DNA of 64,000 bases from Trueperella sp. (GCA_030532125.1 JAUNLU010000004.1:37960-101959), one strand, 5' to 3'. Counted from the stretch's first letter, positions 1 to 8,975 are shown. Numbers and translations are program-made. Notes: generated from the letters alone by a model not told the origin.

Positions 1-45
1 TTGTAAGCTAACGGTTCGTGCTCTACCTACTAATACTCTGGGCAT
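1..45 (-). CDS. comM: ComM/YifB-family Mg-chelatase-like AAA ATPase, N-terminal fragment (partial)
   Basis: Reading the minus strand from an ATG at position 45 gives MPRVLVGRARTVSLQ and runs off the window edge. The VGRAxTVSL pattern is the usual beginning of YifB/ComM-type Mg-chelatase-like ATPases, which often lie directly after yraN in actinobacteria. It starts 11 bases after the yraN stop, as expected in one operon. Only 15 codons are visible, so this rests on a short N-terminal match plus gene order; no ATPase motif can be seen. Confidence 0.6.
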   Translation of the reverse strand, partial: MPRVLVGRARTVSLQ

Positions 46-56
46 ATTCCATCAAC

Positions 57-464
57 TCAATACTGGGCATCGCGCACATGATTTACGGTGTAATTACCTT
101 GGCTATCTAGCTGTATCCCGATCACATCCACGGCAATCACTTGCACATGCAGCCCTTTCGCTGCCAACCACTCACTGAGCAAACCCCGAATGCGCTGTAG
201 TTTTACTGGAGTTACGGCTTCTTCTGCGGTGCCGGCATAAGTGGTACGCCGCGTTTTCACTTCCACCGCCACCAAGGCTTGGCGTTGCGGATCAAATGCG
301 ACTACATCTAGTTCCCCGCCACGGGTGCGCCAGTTACGAGCCAGGATTTCCCAGCCTTGACCCTTCAAATAAGTTACTGCGCAATCTTCCCCCCAGCTTC
401 CGAGTTGAGATCGCGTCAACTGCCGCTGCAATACAGCCTGTGTGTTTTGTTTTGTTCTATCCAC
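57..464 (-). CDS. yraN: YraN/UPF0102 family endonuclease-like protein
   Basis: This is a 135-residue protein of the UPF0102 (YraN) family, small predicted nuclease-fold proteins of uncertain role. Visible hallmarks are LGSWGEDCAVTYL near residue 21, the GGELDVVAFD strand near residue 49, and VEVKTRR near residue 68. The acidic residues and lysine of the ELD...EVK pattern match the catalytic core of the restriction-endonuclease-like fold. The start is a GTG at 464; an AGAGG lies almost touching it, so a slightly later start such as the TTG before TRSQLG is possible. Its neighbours DUF2469, rnhB and lepB give the standard actinobacterial order, and comM begins just downstream. No molecular function should be assumed beyond the family. 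Confidence 0.88.
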   Translation of the reverse strand: MDRTKQNTQAVLQRQLTRSQLGSWGEDCAVTYLKGQGWEILARNWRTRGGELDVVAFDPQRQALVAVEVKTRRTTYAGTAEEAVTPVKLQRIRGLLSEWLAAKGLHVQVIAVDVIGIQLDSQGNYTVNHVRDAQY

Positions 465-602
465 CCTCTGATTGCATCAGAGAAGACTGCCATAAAAACT
501 CACCGCGGCCATTCTGTGGATACTAGTAACCAAAACTAGACTTGTGGAAAACCAGCGCCTGCGAAATGTTCCCGCGCAGTCTACCTGCGCAGTGCGCCCA
601 CG

Positions 603-917
603 TCAGCTATTTAGCTCAAGTTCGTGAGCGACGTCTGGCTTATTAAGTTCTTCCACGTTCACATCTTTGAAAGTGACGATACGAGCTGAGCGAATAAACC
701 GGGACCGACGGAAGATGTCCCAGACCCAAGCATCTGTCAATTTCACTTCAAAAAAGATATCGCCGCCGGCCGAAGATCGCACATTAACATCAACTTCATT
801 AGCCAAATAGAATCGACGCTCGGTCTCCACCACGAACCGAAATAAACTCACTACGTCGCGGTATTCCCGGTATAGCGCCAACTCTTGGTCTGCTTCGTAG
901 TTTTCCAGTTCGTTCAT
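603..917 (-). CDS. DUF2469 family conserved actinobacterial protein
   Basis: This 104-residue acidic protein matches the actinobacteria-specific DUF2469 family (the Rv2901c type), whose function is not established. Recognisable features are the EADQELALYREY segment near residue 9, a central FVVETERRFYLANEV stretch near residue 28, and the FEVKLTDAWVWDIFR stretch near residue 56. The length fits the family. The ATG overlaps the rnhB stop as ATGA, so it is translationally coupled to rnhB. The 138 bases between its stop and yraN contain no recognised gene. The family call is confident; function is unknown. Confidence 0.88.
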   Translation of the reverse strand: MNELENYEADQELALYREYRDVVSLFRFVVETERRFYLANEVDVNVRSSAGGDIFFEVKLTDAWVWDIFRRSRFIRSARIVTFKDVNVEELNKPDVAHELELNS

Positions 918-1609
918 AGTTTTCCTTGTAGTGTATCTGGCGAAATACCAGGTAATTTCCAGGATTTGCGGTGTTGTGAGCTCACGCCCAGTTTGGCCAA
1001 ACCAGCAACATGCGCTGCCGAGGCATAGCCTTTGTTACTCTCCCAATCGTAACCCGTAATTTGGTCGGCTAGTTGCACCATTAAGCTATCTCGCGCCACC
1101 TTTGCCACCACCGATGCGCCCGCAATTACCGCACACCGCGCATCACCTTTCCGTTCTAGCTGAACTGGCAAATTGGGCGGGGTGGGACCAGCGGAAAATA
1201 GCGGGGTTTCCCACCAGTTGTGCACGCCATCTAATAGGACGACGCCGATCGGCAAGTCCCCTAGCTGGGCGTAGGCCCGCGCTGCAGCGGCACGCAGTCC
1301 GCCTAATATCCCCCAGGCATCTATTTCTGCGGCACTAGCATGCCCCACGGTGCAGGCCACTGCCCACTGCTGTACGGGGTCTACCAAACGCTCCCGGGCT
1401 GCCGGTGACAGCAACTTAGAGTCCCGCAATCCTGTTGGAAATTCATCTGCCGTCTCCATACCGACCACACAGATACCGACCGACACTGGACCGGCGATAG
1501 CCCCCCGCCCTACTTCATCTACTCCAGCAACCAGCTGGAAAGTAGTAGCTCCACTCGGGTTTAGCTGAGCTAATAGGCGTTTTTCTATTTCCCGATCTGG
1601 CAGTATCAC
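914..1609 (-). CDS. rnhB: Ribonuclease HII
   Basis: This is ribonuclease HII, 231 residues, which cuts the RNA strand of RNA/DNA hybrids and removes single misincorporated ribonucleotides from DNA. The first catalytic motif DEVGRGAIAGP appears near residue 31. DSKLLSP follows near residue 63, VVLLDGVHN near residue 123 supplies another acidic residue, and KGDARCAVIAGASVVAKVARD near residue 154 is the conserved RNase HII block. The GTG start overlaps the lepB stop as GTGA, and the gene's own stop overlaps the DUF2469 start. These overlaps make lepB, rnhB and DUF2469 a coupled set. Confidence 0.95.
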   Translation of the reverse strand: MILPDREIEKRLLAQLNPSGATTFQLVAGVDEVGRGAIAGPVSVGICVVGMETADEFPTGLRDSKLLSPAARERLVDPVQQWAVACTVGHASAAEIDAWGILGGLRAAAARAYAQLGDLPIGVVLLDGVHNWWETPLFSAGPTPPNLPVQLERKGDARCAVIAGASVVAKVARDSLMVQLADQITGYDWESNKGYASAAHVAGLAKLGVSSQHRKSWKLPGISPDTLQGKL

Positions 1610-2418
1610 TCGGGGTCCGGAACATTCACAAATGTCTGCGCCACTGAGGGCAACCGCTCCATCCGATCAAATGGGTAGACGATAGCCCATACCCGCCCTT
1701 CAATATTTTTGATTGGTACGAAGCCGAACCCAGTGTGCGCCTGGTGGTACCGCGAATCTTGCGAGTTGATGCGGTTATCACCAAGTACCCACACGTGACC
1801 CGCCGGAACAGTAACGTCGAATTCTTCCGCTGACGGCGCTACCCCGTCTTTTAGATAGTCCTCTACAATGGGAGCACCATTTACGGTTATTAGCCCGCCC
1901 TGGTTGCAACATGCCACTCGATCACCGGGCATACCGATAATGCGTTTTACTAGGTGTTTACCGATATTTTGCGGCAATATGCCGATGGCAACGCCGATAT
2001 TCTGCAATTTTTCTGCTGCTGGGGATAGTTCTGGCGACAGGCTTTGGTGCAGCCAATTACCCGGATCTACAAAGACCACGGGGTCTCCTCTATTCAAATC
2101 TTCAGCGGAGTCTGCCAATTTATTTACTATGATGCGATCCCCGGGGACAAACGTATTTTCCATCGATTCTGACGGAATCTCGAAGGCTTGGAACAGAAAA
2201 GTTTTTACCAACACTGACAACAGCAGTGCGATCCCAATAATGGTGAAGATTTCCAACAGCCATGCCCACAGGCTGCGCGGTGAATTTTTTGCCTCAGCTT
2301 CTGCTTCCGCGCGCGCTTGAGCCGCTGCTATTCGCTCTTCGCCAGCTTCTGCACTGGGCTCAAATGACGGCGGCATTTGAGCTAGCTCGGCATTTTGGGG
2401 ATTTTGATCTGCGCCCAT
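1606..2418 (-). CDS. lepB: Signal peptidase I
   Basis: This is type I signal peptidase, about 270 residues, which releases exported proteins from the membrane by cleaving their signal peptides. After an acidic and alanine-rich cytoplasmic tail there is one hydrophobic segment at about residues 55-77. Next comes IPSESMENTFVPGDR with the nucleophilic serine near residue 83, then VKRIIGMPGD with the general-base lysine, then GDNRINSQDSR near residue 215. The longest frame begins with TTG, but the next codon is an ATG at 2418 with AAGGAAA six bases upstream, which I take as the start. It lies between rplS and rnhB as in mycobacteria and is the first gene of the lepB-rnhB-DUF2469 set. Two hairpins separate it from the surface-protein gene. 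Confidence 0.95.
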   Translation of the reverse strand: MGADQNPQNAELAQMPPSFEPSAEAGEERIAAAQARAEAEAEAKNSPRSLWAWLLEIFTIIGIALLLSVLVKTFLFQAFEIPSESMENTFVPGDRIIVNKLADSAEDLNRGDPVVFVDPGNWLHQSLSPELSPAAEKLQNIGVAIGILPQNIGKHLVKRIIGMPGDRVACCNQGGLITVNGAPIVEDYLKDGVAPSAEEFDVTVPAGHVWVLGDNRINSQDSRYHQAHTGFGFVPIKNIEGRVWAIVYPFDRMERLPSVAQTFVNVPDPE

Positions 2419-2509
2419 CAATTTCCTTTATTCGGGGTTCCCGCAAATTCTACCCTAAAGCTATGAACTAGCAGCGGTAACACACAAGCCAGCGGCGCAG
2501 CTAGCTAGT

Positions 2510-2546
2510 CCAGGGCATGCCCCAAAATATCTGGGGCATGCCCTGG
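2510..2546. terminator. Perfect 14-bp hairpin between surface-protein gene and lepB
   Basis: Arms 2510-2523 and 2533-2546 are a perfect 14-base inverted repeat (CCAGGGCATGCCCC) around a 9-base A/T-rich loop. It lies downstream of the minus-strand surface-protein gene and upstream of lepB. No uridine tract follows on either strand, so it is not a textbook intrinsic terminator; a transcript-stabilising or Rho-associated role is possible. Confidence 0.5.
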
Positions 2547-2553
2547 ATAGTAG

Positions 2554-2580
2554 CTGAGCAGTAGTACTACTACTGCTCAG
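2554..2580 (-). terminator. Perfect 13-bp hairpin just after surface-protein stop
   Basis: Arms 2554-2566 and 2568-2580 pair perfectly with a one-base centre and sit 8 bases beyond the stop codon of the coiled-coil surface protein. Together with the 2510-2546 hairpin it probably ends that transcript. There is no T-run, so confidence in true termination is moderate. Confidence 0.5.
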
Positions 2581-2587
2581 CTTCAGT

Positions 2588-5500
2588 TTATTTGCGGTTG
2601 GTGGCGCGCTTATCACCGCGACGGGACGCCAAAACCAGGCCAGCACCGCCAGCAGCGAGCAAAAGCGCGGCTGGAATTGCTGAATCTGTATCTGCGCCGG
2701 TATTGGCTAGCTGGTCGGCCTGGTCGCCACCAGTTTCCGGGGCAACCTGGCACTTATCAGAAAGCTCCGCAGTCCAGCTCCAGGAACTTTGCGTTCCGGG
2801 TGCGAAGTGGAATCCATCAGCCGCAACAGCTTGAACAACTACCTTATTACCGTACGGGTAAACGTATTTACCTTCCGCATTCGCCAGAACCAACTTACCG
2901 TCCACCGTGACCCGGTAGGTTACGTTCGCAATATTGCCAACAGTCACATATGGCATCTCGCCACAGCTAGCTGGGTCAGCCGCAGATGGATTGACATGTG
3001 ATGGAACTACTGCAAACACAGTGGTGAGCCGGTCGTATTCCGCTTTAGCCGCATCGTACTTAACTTGTGCCTGATCTACTGCGGATTTAGCAGCAGCTTG
3101 TTTTGCCAGAGCTGCGTTCAACTCAGCTTTGGCCGCATCGTAATTACGTTGGGCCGCCGCAACTGCAGCAGTGGCTGCTGAGAGTGCAGCGTACTTTTCA
3201 GCTACCGCATTGAGCTCAGGATAAGCAGCAAGTAGCGCGGCTGGAATGCCATCAGCTACCGCAGATTGCGGGGTCAGAGCAGCCAGGTCTGCCGCCTTCT
3301 TATCTGCTTGCGTCTTTGCTGTCTGGGCCGCTGTTAACGCAGCAGCCGCCGCGGTTTCAGCTTCCTGTGCCTGGGTAGCAGTCGTATCAGCTGCCACCTT
3401 AGCGTCCTGGGCTTGCTGTAGTTTCGCCTGAGCATCTGCTAGCGCAGCTGCGCTAGCCTGTAGCGCAGCTAGATCAGCTTGGGCCGCAGCCACTGTGTCA
3501 GCCGCGGTTTGGGCTTCAGCCTGCGCCGCTTCCAGCTTGGCTTGGGCTGCGGCTAGCTCAGTTTGCTGGGTAGCGGCCGCAGCCTGAGCATTAGCCAACG
3601 CTGCTTCCGCGGTAGCTAGCTCACCGGCGATCTGGTTGCGGGTAGCAGTGGCATCATTGAGCGCAATTTGGGCGGCCGCAATCTTGGCATCCTGGGCTGC
3701 TAGTGCAGCCTCTTTGTCTTGCAGTACCACTAGAACTTGCTTGGCATCTGCCAGTTCCTGCTGGGCGGCAGCTAGGAGGGTATCTGCCAAGTTCTTTGCC
3801 GTCTTGGCAGTATCGACGTCGGATTGGCTCGCTTGAACTGCCTGACCGGCTGCTTCAACTGCAGCTTCTGCTTCGGTAACTGCGGTGTCCTTGGCAGCGC
3901 GTTCTGCGGTTGCGCTAGCCAATGAATTCTGCGCCTGAGTGAGAGCATCTTGTTTAGCTGCCACATCAGCCTGCTGCTGGGTGACCGCATTAGTAGCTGC
4001 AGTCACCCCCGCCTGCGCCGCATCAGCGGCAGCTTGGGCCTCCGCTACCTTTTGTTCTAGCGCAACGATCAACGGATTAGGTTCGCTCGCACTCGCTAGG
4101 AATGTCTCATACCGGCTGATCAGGGTGCGCATCTCGTCAAATGTGACTGCCCCAGTAGTGCTAAACATTGTCTGAGCTGTGCCGTTAGTGGCGAAGAAAC
4201 CAGACGCCCCGGGCTTGGCTTGCGTTGCCCCATATCCCATTGCAGATTTGGCGGAAGACAAAAGGAAGAACTCATAGTGCCCAATATATGACTTATCTGC
4301 TGTGGCTATTTCGCTGGCCCGCGTACGCATACGCCCCCAGTCTGATGCGGGATCACTGGAATACTCCAGGGTATTAATATCCAGACCGAGTTCTTTTCGC
4401 GCCTGGTCAAAGTATTCCCTTTCACTGTTCCACAGATTCACATCTATTTGCGGGGAACCGGCAGAGGACAGAACTTCGCTATTGGCACCGTCAGTGAACA
4501 CCTCGGGGTTATGACTACGATAGAACGAATTTCTATCGGCACTGGCTTGGGCACTGGCAATTGCAGAGAAAGTAGTTTTTGCTACTCCACCATTTTCCAG
4601 TTCAGAGACCCCATTCTTTGCCTTCAAATATGCCACGTACTTAGCCCGGTAAGGATCATCGGATGCCACATAGTTTTCAACTGCAGTGTAGAAATCCTTG
4701 ATCAGCAGGGTATTCTTCAGCGCAAGTGCGTCACCGGCATAGGACAGCGATGCGGTCTTACCCCCAGTAGCGTCCAACCCCTGCATTGGGTTTCCGTATG
4801 CATCGGTAAGCGCCGGGCTCCACTCTGTCACATCCTGGGTCAATGCCCGCTCTAGAATGCTCTTCGCATTGTTGAGGTCAGCCTTTTGGTCTGCCGATAA
4901 GTCATCTTGCGTCAGCAGCCACTCAACCATCCCCAAGAAGCCACGCTTAGCGTACTGCTCAATTTCAGCTGCAGAAGGTCCACTGGAGTTCTGCGCCTCC
5001 TGCAATGCTTGCTGCGCTGCCGCCAGTTCCTGATCCGCTTCGGTCTTCTTGGTATTAGCATCCGCTAGCGCCTGCTGCGCCGTCTGTAACGCCTGTTCGG
5101 AAGCTGTTATAGCTGCCTGCGCGTCAGTAACCGCTTGTGCCGCGGTATTTGCTGCTGCCACTGCAGTTGCCTGTTCCGCTAGCGCAGATTCCAGCGCCTG
5201 CTGCGCCGTCTGCAGTTCCTGCTGTTTTTGTGCTAAATCTGCTTCCGCAGTTGCCAGTTCTGCAGCCTTGAGATCGGCCGCAGCCTGATGGGTGGCAACT
5301 ACTTGTTCTTTTTCAGCAACTACCTGTTGGGCCTGTTCCACTGTACCGGCTGCGGCAAGCGAATCTTCCAAGGCTTTCTTATCCGCCTTGGCTTGCTCTA
5401 GTTCTGCAGTAGCCTTAGTAACTGCGGCCTCAGCAGTAGCTAGCTCAGCCTCTTTGGCAGCAACAGTTTTCTGGGCGGCATTAACTGCGGCATCAGCAGT

Positions 5501-6133
5501 ATCCTTTGCCTGTTGCGCAGCAGTAACCTTAGCTTCTTCCTGCGCCACCGCCTGGTCAGCTGCAGCCTGGGCAGTTTTTGCATCCGCGAGTGCCTTCTCT
5601 GCTGCCGCAATTTCCGCATCAGTTGCCGCATTAGCCTGTGCTGCAGCCAATTTTGCTTGCGCATCTGCCACTGCCTGCGCCGCTGCAGTTTGGGCAGCCT
5701 CAGCAGCAGTAACAGCTTGCTGGGCAGCAGCTAGCTCCTGTGCAGCTTGTTCCTGAGCCGCAGTTGCTTTTGCCGCCGCGTCGTTCGCAGCTTGTTGAGC
5801 AGCGAGCAATGCCGCATCCGCTTCGGTCTGCAGCTGATCCTGAGTAGCGGTAGCGGTGTTAAGATCTGTTTTCGCACCGGACTCAGCTGTAGCTGCCTCC
5901 GCCACTTCGTTATTGGTCTGATCGAGTGTGGCCTGTGCTGCCTGTAACTCCGTGGTGGCCGCCTCGAGATTAGCCTTGGCCTCTGCAATTGCCGCTGACT
6001 GGGCCTCATCTTTAGCGGATGCCGAGGGGTCTGGATCTTCTGGGGCGGGTTGTGCTGATGTCGCATTTGGGAATGCCACCACAGCTCCAGCAGTCAGCAG
6101 CGCTGCGGCAGTGACGAATTTATTAGTTTTCAT
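2588..6133 (-). CDS. Wall-anchored coiled-coil surface protein, SEC10/PgrA-like, LAxTG sorting signal
   Basis: This is a 1181-residue exported surface protein. A signal peptide covers about residues 1-30, cleaved near ATSAQP. Two alanine/glutamine-rich heptad-like coiled-coil arms (about 31-385 and 690-1030) flank a globular domain at about 389-686. That arm-domain-arm layout resembles SEC10/PgrA surface-exclusion or adhesin-type proteins. A C-terminal domain at about 1051-1129 has two cysteines and the motif EGKYVYPYG. Then come LANTG at 1142-1146, a hydrophobic helix and a basic tail, which fits an actinobacterial class E-type sortase signal. The open frame can begin at a TTG at 6139, but GGAG lies eight bases before the ATG at 6133, which is preferred. 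It is monocistronic, between the rplS terminator and two hairpins. The C-terminal domain recurs in the M60 peptidase at 37.4 kb. Ligand and function are unknown. Confidence 0.8.
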   Translation of the reverse strand: MKTNKFVTAAALLTAGAVVAFPNATSAQPAPEDPDPSASAKDEAQSAAIAEAKANLEAATTELQAAQATLDQTNNEVAEAATAESGAKTDLNTATATQDQLQTEADAALLAAQQAANDAAAKATAAQEQAAQELAAAQQAVTAAEAAQTAAAQAVADAQAKLAAAQANAATDAEIAAAEKALADAKTAQAAADQAVAQEEAKVTAAQQAKDTADAAVNAAQKTVAAKEAELATAEAAVTKATAELEQAKADKKALEDSLAAAGTVEQAQQVVAEKEQVVATHQAAADLKAAELATAEADLAQKQQELQTAQQALESALAEQATAVAAANTAAQAVTDAQAAITASEQALQTAQQALADANTKKTEADQELAAAQQALQEAQNSSGPSAAEIEQYAKRGFLGMVEWLLTQDDLSADQKADLNNAKSILERALTQDVTEWSPALTDAYGNPMQGLDATGGKTASLSYAGDALALKNTLLIKDFYTAVENYVASDDPYRAKYVAYLKAKNGVSELENGGVAKTTFSAIASAQASADRNSFYRSHNPEVFTDGANSEVLSSAGSPQIDVNLWNSEREYFDQARKELGLDINTLEYSSDPASDWGRMRTRASEIATADKSYIGHYEFFLLSSAKSAMGYGATQAKPGASGFFATNGTAQTMFSTTGAVTFDEMRTLISRYETFLASASEPNPLIVALEQKVAEAQAAADAAQAGVTAATNAVTQQQADVAAKQDALTQAQNSLASATAERAAKDTAVTEAEAAVEAAGQAVQASQSDVDTAKTAKNLADTLLAAAQQELADAKQVLVVLQDKEAALAAQDAKIAAAQIALNDATATRNQIAGELATAEAALANAQAAAATQQTELAAAQAKLEAAQAEAQTAADTVAAAQADLAALQASAAALADAQAKLQQAQDAKVAADTTATQAQEAETAAAAALTAAQTAKTQADKKAADLAALTPQSAVADGIPAALLAAYPELNAVAEKYAALSAATAAVAAAQRNYDAAKAELNAALAKQAAAKSAVDQAQVKYDAAKAEYDRLTTVFAVVPSHVNPSAADPASCGEMPYVTVGNIANVTYRVTVDGKLVLANAEGKYVYPYGNKVVVQAVAADGFHFAPGTQSSWSWTAELSDKCQVAPETGGDQADQLANTGADTDSAIPAALLLAAGGAGLVLASRRGDKRATNRK

Positions 6134-6212
6134 GTGCAAGACTCCGGCGAGAAAATAGACAATTTACCGTCATTACCAAAGTACCGGAAATACAATCGCA
6201 AAACTATAAAAA

Positions 6213-6248
6213 TTGGTGGGATACCGGCAAAATCCGGCATCCCACCAA
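6213..6248 (-). terminator. Rho-independent terminator after rplS
   Basis: Read on the minus strand, a strong stem (TTGGTGGGAT then GCCGG, closing with CCGG and ATCCCACCAA; arms 6248-6234 and 6227-6213) is followed directly by TTTTTATAGTTTT. It begins 27 bases after the rplS stop. It isolates the ribosomal transcript from the surface-protein gene, which must therefore have its own promoter in 6134-6212. Confidence 0.9.
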
Positions 6249-6274
6249 ATGAGTTTTAAGTAGCGAGTAGAAAA

Positions 6275-6628
6275 TTATTTTTCGTCTTCGCGCTTTTCGC
6301 GAATCTTGGCAGCCTTACCGCGCCGATCACGCAGGTAGTACAGCTTGGCGCGGCGCACCCGGCCCCGCGACACTACCTCAATAGAGTCCACATTTGGCGA
6401 ATGCAGCGGGAAAGTACGCTCTACCCCCACACCGAAAGAAAGTTTGCGCACCGTGAAAGTTGCGTTGACGCCGCTGCCGCCATTACGGTTCAGCACTACA
6501 CCCTCAAATACCTGAATACGGTGGCGGGAACCTTCCACAACCTTTACGTTTACCCGTACAGTGTCCCCAGCGCTGAAGTCAGGGCGCTCTACCAGCGATT
6601 CTTCATTGATTTGATCGATAATATTCAT
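6275..6628 (-). CDS. rplS: 50S ribosomal protein L19
   Basis: Ribosomal protein L19 sits at the 30S-50S interface. The 117-residue sequence has the family signatures [18 protein letters not shown] near residue 18, [14 protein letters not shown] near residue 39, and the basic C-terminal run [24 protein letters not shown] at 6643 would add five residues. The ATG at 6628 begins MNIIDQIN, which matches the usual family start, so it is preferred. A strong terminator follows. It lies between trmD and lepB as in other actinobacteria; the 125 bases upstream separate it from trmD and include a short palindrome CCTGCGCGCAGG just before the start. Confidence 0.96.
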   Translation of the reverse strand: MNIIDQINEESLVERPDFSAGDTVRVNVKVVEGSRHRIQVFEGVVLNRNGGSGVNATFTVRKLSFGVGVERTFPLHSPNVDSIEVVSRGRVRRAKLYYLRDRRGKAAKIREKREDEK

Positions 6629-6753
6629 CGTTTTCTCAACCACCCTGCGCGCAGGTCAGGATGCTTCCCGAGGCGATCCTCGATTCGTATGGAAAAATAC
6701 TCGCCATCGTGCAGCCCCCTGCGGCAGGTCCTGTACGACACTCAGCGAGACTC

Positions 6754-8136
6754 TCATTGTGTCACATTGACCGGACGCACTAAAGTTACGTCACTGTTGA
6801 GCTCATCACCTACTAAGAATGTGCGTTCCCCACTGATGCGGAAGCCATGCTTCTTATAGGCGTTTATTGCCCGGCTATTCACCTTATTTGTTCCCAACCA
6901 AACATAAGGCTGGGGCCACGACGCAGTATGCTGGGATATCGCTGCCAGAGTTTCAGTAAGCAAATGCGCAAAAGCACCAGTCCCTCGCCATTGCGAGTCC
7001 AGATATGCTTTTGACAAATAAACTAGCGGGCCCTCACGCGGCACCTCGGCGGCGAAATCTACTGGGGCGCCATCCGCCACGCCCTGCACACCGTCATCCT
7101 CCGGATAAAGAACCAGGGAGTATCCGGCCAACTTATTTCCGGCATAGAGCAGATATAGCCCCACCTGCGGGTCGCGGGCATAATCTACAAATTTCGCAGC
7201 ACTGAGATGGCGCGAAATAAACTTCGCCACCGACGCAATATGCATTTGTGGCGGGCAAGCATCGGGGAATGTCCGCGCTGCCAACGCTGCCACCTGCATT
7301 ATCTCAGTATTACGTACGTTAAGTTTTGAACCAGTATCTGCCAGTTCCCGTACAGTTACTGGCACCAGTTGTCCTTGCGCTGCGTCTACCAGCCATCCCA
7401 GTTGAGCCAATAATTTCTTATCTGACTTATCTAGCGTCTTGACATCCAATTCGACCAGTAAATCTGGACGCAGTTGGGCAGTGCGACGCAAAGCTTGTTC
7501 TCGCCGCCAGCGGCTGATTTTCCCGTGATCACCGCCGAGCAATACTGGCGGGACAGCCAGCCCGCGAAATTCTGGCGGGCGCGTGTAATTGGGGTATTCC
7601 AATAACCCGGCTGCGCCATGTGATTCTTCCACTAGAGATTCTGGATTTCCGACGACGCCGGGGACTAGCCGCCCCACAGCTTCCACGAGCGCTAGCGCGG
7701 CAACTTCACCGCCGTTAAGCACATAGTCGCCCAGTGAATACTCCAGAACTTCAATTTCGGTGGCATAGTGCTCTGCCACTCGCGCATCTATTCCCTCATA
7801 GCGCCCGCAAGCCACAATTATTTGATCTGCAGTCGCCAGTTCAGCGCATTTAGCTTGAGTCAGCGGAACCCCAGCGGGCGTAGGGATAGCTAGAACAGTT
7901 TTACCGCCGGCAGCGGCGATATCATCAATCGCTTCCGCCCACACATCAGGCTTCATCACCATGCCCGCACCCCCACCGAATGGGGTGTCGTCTACCGTGC
8001 GGTGTACATCGTGTGTCCAGTCCCGTAAATCGTGGACTGCCACCGTCAATAAACCGGTTTCTTGCGCTTTACCCACCAAAGACAGCTCAAGCGGGGTAAA
8101 AAACTCGGGGAACACCGAGATGATATCGAAACGCAT
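6754..8136 (-). CDS. trmD: TrmD tRNA (guanine-37-N1) methyltransferase fused to a GNAT acetyltransferase domain
   Basis: Residues 1 to about 250 are TrmD, the S-adenosylmethionine-dependent enzyme that methylates N1 of G37 in tRNA and protects against +1 frameshifting. [12 protein letters not shown] near residue 54, YEGIDARV near residue 113 and [13 protein letters not shown] near residue 131 form the trefoil-knot and SAM site. [10 protein letters not shown] and [11 protein letters not shown] form the C-terminal tRNA-contacting part. After a linker, about residues 270-460 form a GNAT-type N-acetyltransferase domain, with the acetyl-CoA loop QWRGTGAF near 385 and [13 protein letters not shown] near 425. 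Ordinary TrmD is about 230-270 residues, so this is a real fusion with an open frame throughout. AGGAAA precedes the ATG. It is downstream of rimM, as usual. The acetylated substrate is unknown. Confidence 0.93.
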   Translation of the reverse strand: MRFDIISVFPEFFTPLELSLVGKAQETGLLTVAVHDLRDWTHDVHRTVDDTPFGGGAGMVMKPDVWAEAIDDIAAAGGKTVLAIPTPAGVPLTQAKCAELATADQIIVACGRYEGIDARVAEHYATEIEVLEYSLGDYVLNGGEVAALALVEAVGRLVPGVVGNPESLVEESHGAAGLLEYPNYTRPPEFRGLAVPPVLLGGDHGKISRWRREQALRRTAQLRPDLLVELDVKTLDKSDKKLLAQLGWLVDAAQGQLVPVTVRELADTGSKLNVRNTEIMQVAALAARTFPDACPPQMHIASVAKFISRHLSAAKFVDYARDPQVGLYLLYAGNKLAGYSLVLYPEDDGVQGVADGAPVDFAAEVPREGPLVYLSKAYLDSQWRGTGAFAHLLTETLAAISQHTASWPQPYVWLGTNKVNSRAINAYKKHGFRISGERTFLVGDELNSDVTLVRPVNVTQ

Positions 8137-8178
8137 AACATTTCCTTTCCGGTGTTCCCCGTAAATTTGGCTATTTGG

Positions 8179-8730
8179 TTATTTACCAGTTTGCGCCTGA
8201 TCTTCCGCCGGCACTATTACAATCTCTTCTTCAGAGAATAGCCCCGGTGGCGGATCTACTACTACACAATTATCTTCTAAATCCACTTCTTTTACTATCG
8301 CGCTAACAAATGGGACTCGAGTGATAACGCCATCTGGTTCCCGTACTACCAATAGATCGTGCCCGGGCATAGGTTCTAGCCCAGTTACGGTACCCAGTTC
8401 ATATCCTTCTGGATCCAGTACTTCTAAATCTATTAGTTCGTGCGGGAACCACGCATCGGCTTCCGCGTCGTCTTCATCGGATTCAATCACCAGCCGCGCA
8501 CCACGCAAAGCCTCGGCCGCAGTGCGGTCCGCACACTCGACGAACCTTACATAGCTGGCGCCGCGATATTCACGATGCGCTGCAATAGTAAGTGGCCCCA
8601 GTTCTGGCGGATCGGTCTCCAAAGTGTTACCAACCGCCAGACGCTGGGCTGGTGCATCCGTCCGGACGTCCAGTTTCACTTCACCTTTCAGACCGTGCGC
8701 CGGTCCAATGACAGCAACTGTGAGTAGCAC
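8179..8730 (-). CDS. rimM: Ribosome maturation factor RimM
   Basis: RimM assists late 30S assembly, binding S19 and helping mature the 16S rRNA head. This 183-residue acidic protein begins with VAVIGPAHGLKGEVKLDVRTD, the RimM N-terminal beta-barrel signature. It ends with a PRC-barrel domain containing LIDLEVLDPEGYELGTVTG and PFVSAIVKEVD. The start is a GTG at 8730, eight bases after the KH-domain gene, with no strong Shine-Dalgarno, so translation probably couples to the gene before it. The order rpsP-KH-rimM-trmD is the standard 30S/tRNA-modification operon. Confidence 0.94.
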   Translation of the reverse strand: MLLTVAVIGPAHGLKGEVKLDVRTDAPAQRLAVGNTLETDPPELGPLTIAAHREYRGASYVRFVECADRTAAEALRGARLVIESDEDDAEADAWFPHELIDLEVLDPEGYELGTVTGLEPMPGHDLLVVREPDGVITRVPFVSAIVKEVDLEDNCVVVDPPPGLFSEEEIVIVPAEDQAQTGK

Positions 8731-8738
8731 GCGATAAG

Positions 8739-8975
8739 TTAGCGATCAGTTTCGATAACGTCTACCCGCACCGAACCCCGGGTGGATAGCGCATTCATTA
8801 CCGAACGCAACGCCTTGGCAGTGCGCCCATTGCGTCCGATTACCCGACCTAAATCATCTGGATTTACCCGCACTTCGAGCAGTTCGCCCCGGCGATTAGT
8901 GCGCGAGGTGATCTCTACATCGTCCGGATTGTCCACGATGCCGCTAACTAGGTGTTCTAAGGCTTCGGCTAGCAC
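8739..8975 (-). CDS. khpA: KH-domain RNA-binding protein (KhpA/YlqC family)
   Basis: This 78-residue protein is almost entirely one KH RNA-binding domain. The GRVIGRNGRTAKALR loop near residue 43 is the diagnostic GxxG motif that contacts RNA. KhpA-type proteins bind many small and messenger RNAs and influence cell elongation in Gram-positive bacteria. The GTG start overlaps the rpsP stop by one base (TAGTG), so it is translated by coupling with S16, and rimM follows after eight bases. Family identity is secure; RNA partners cannot be inferred. Confidence 0.92.
   Translation of the reverse strand: MLAEALEHLVSGIVDNPDDVEITSRTNRRGELLEVRVNPDDLGRVIGRNGRTAKALRSVMNALSTRGSVRVDVIETDR

Noticed and set aside
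523..560. TGTGGATAC and TGTGGAAAA as DnaA boxes
   Set aside because: Only two imperfect matches, far from any replication gene.
5292..5756. Plus-strand open frame of 154 codons opposite the coiled-coil surface protein
   Set aside because: Ala/Ser/Cys low-complexity mirror of the alanine-rich repeats; no ribosome site or family.
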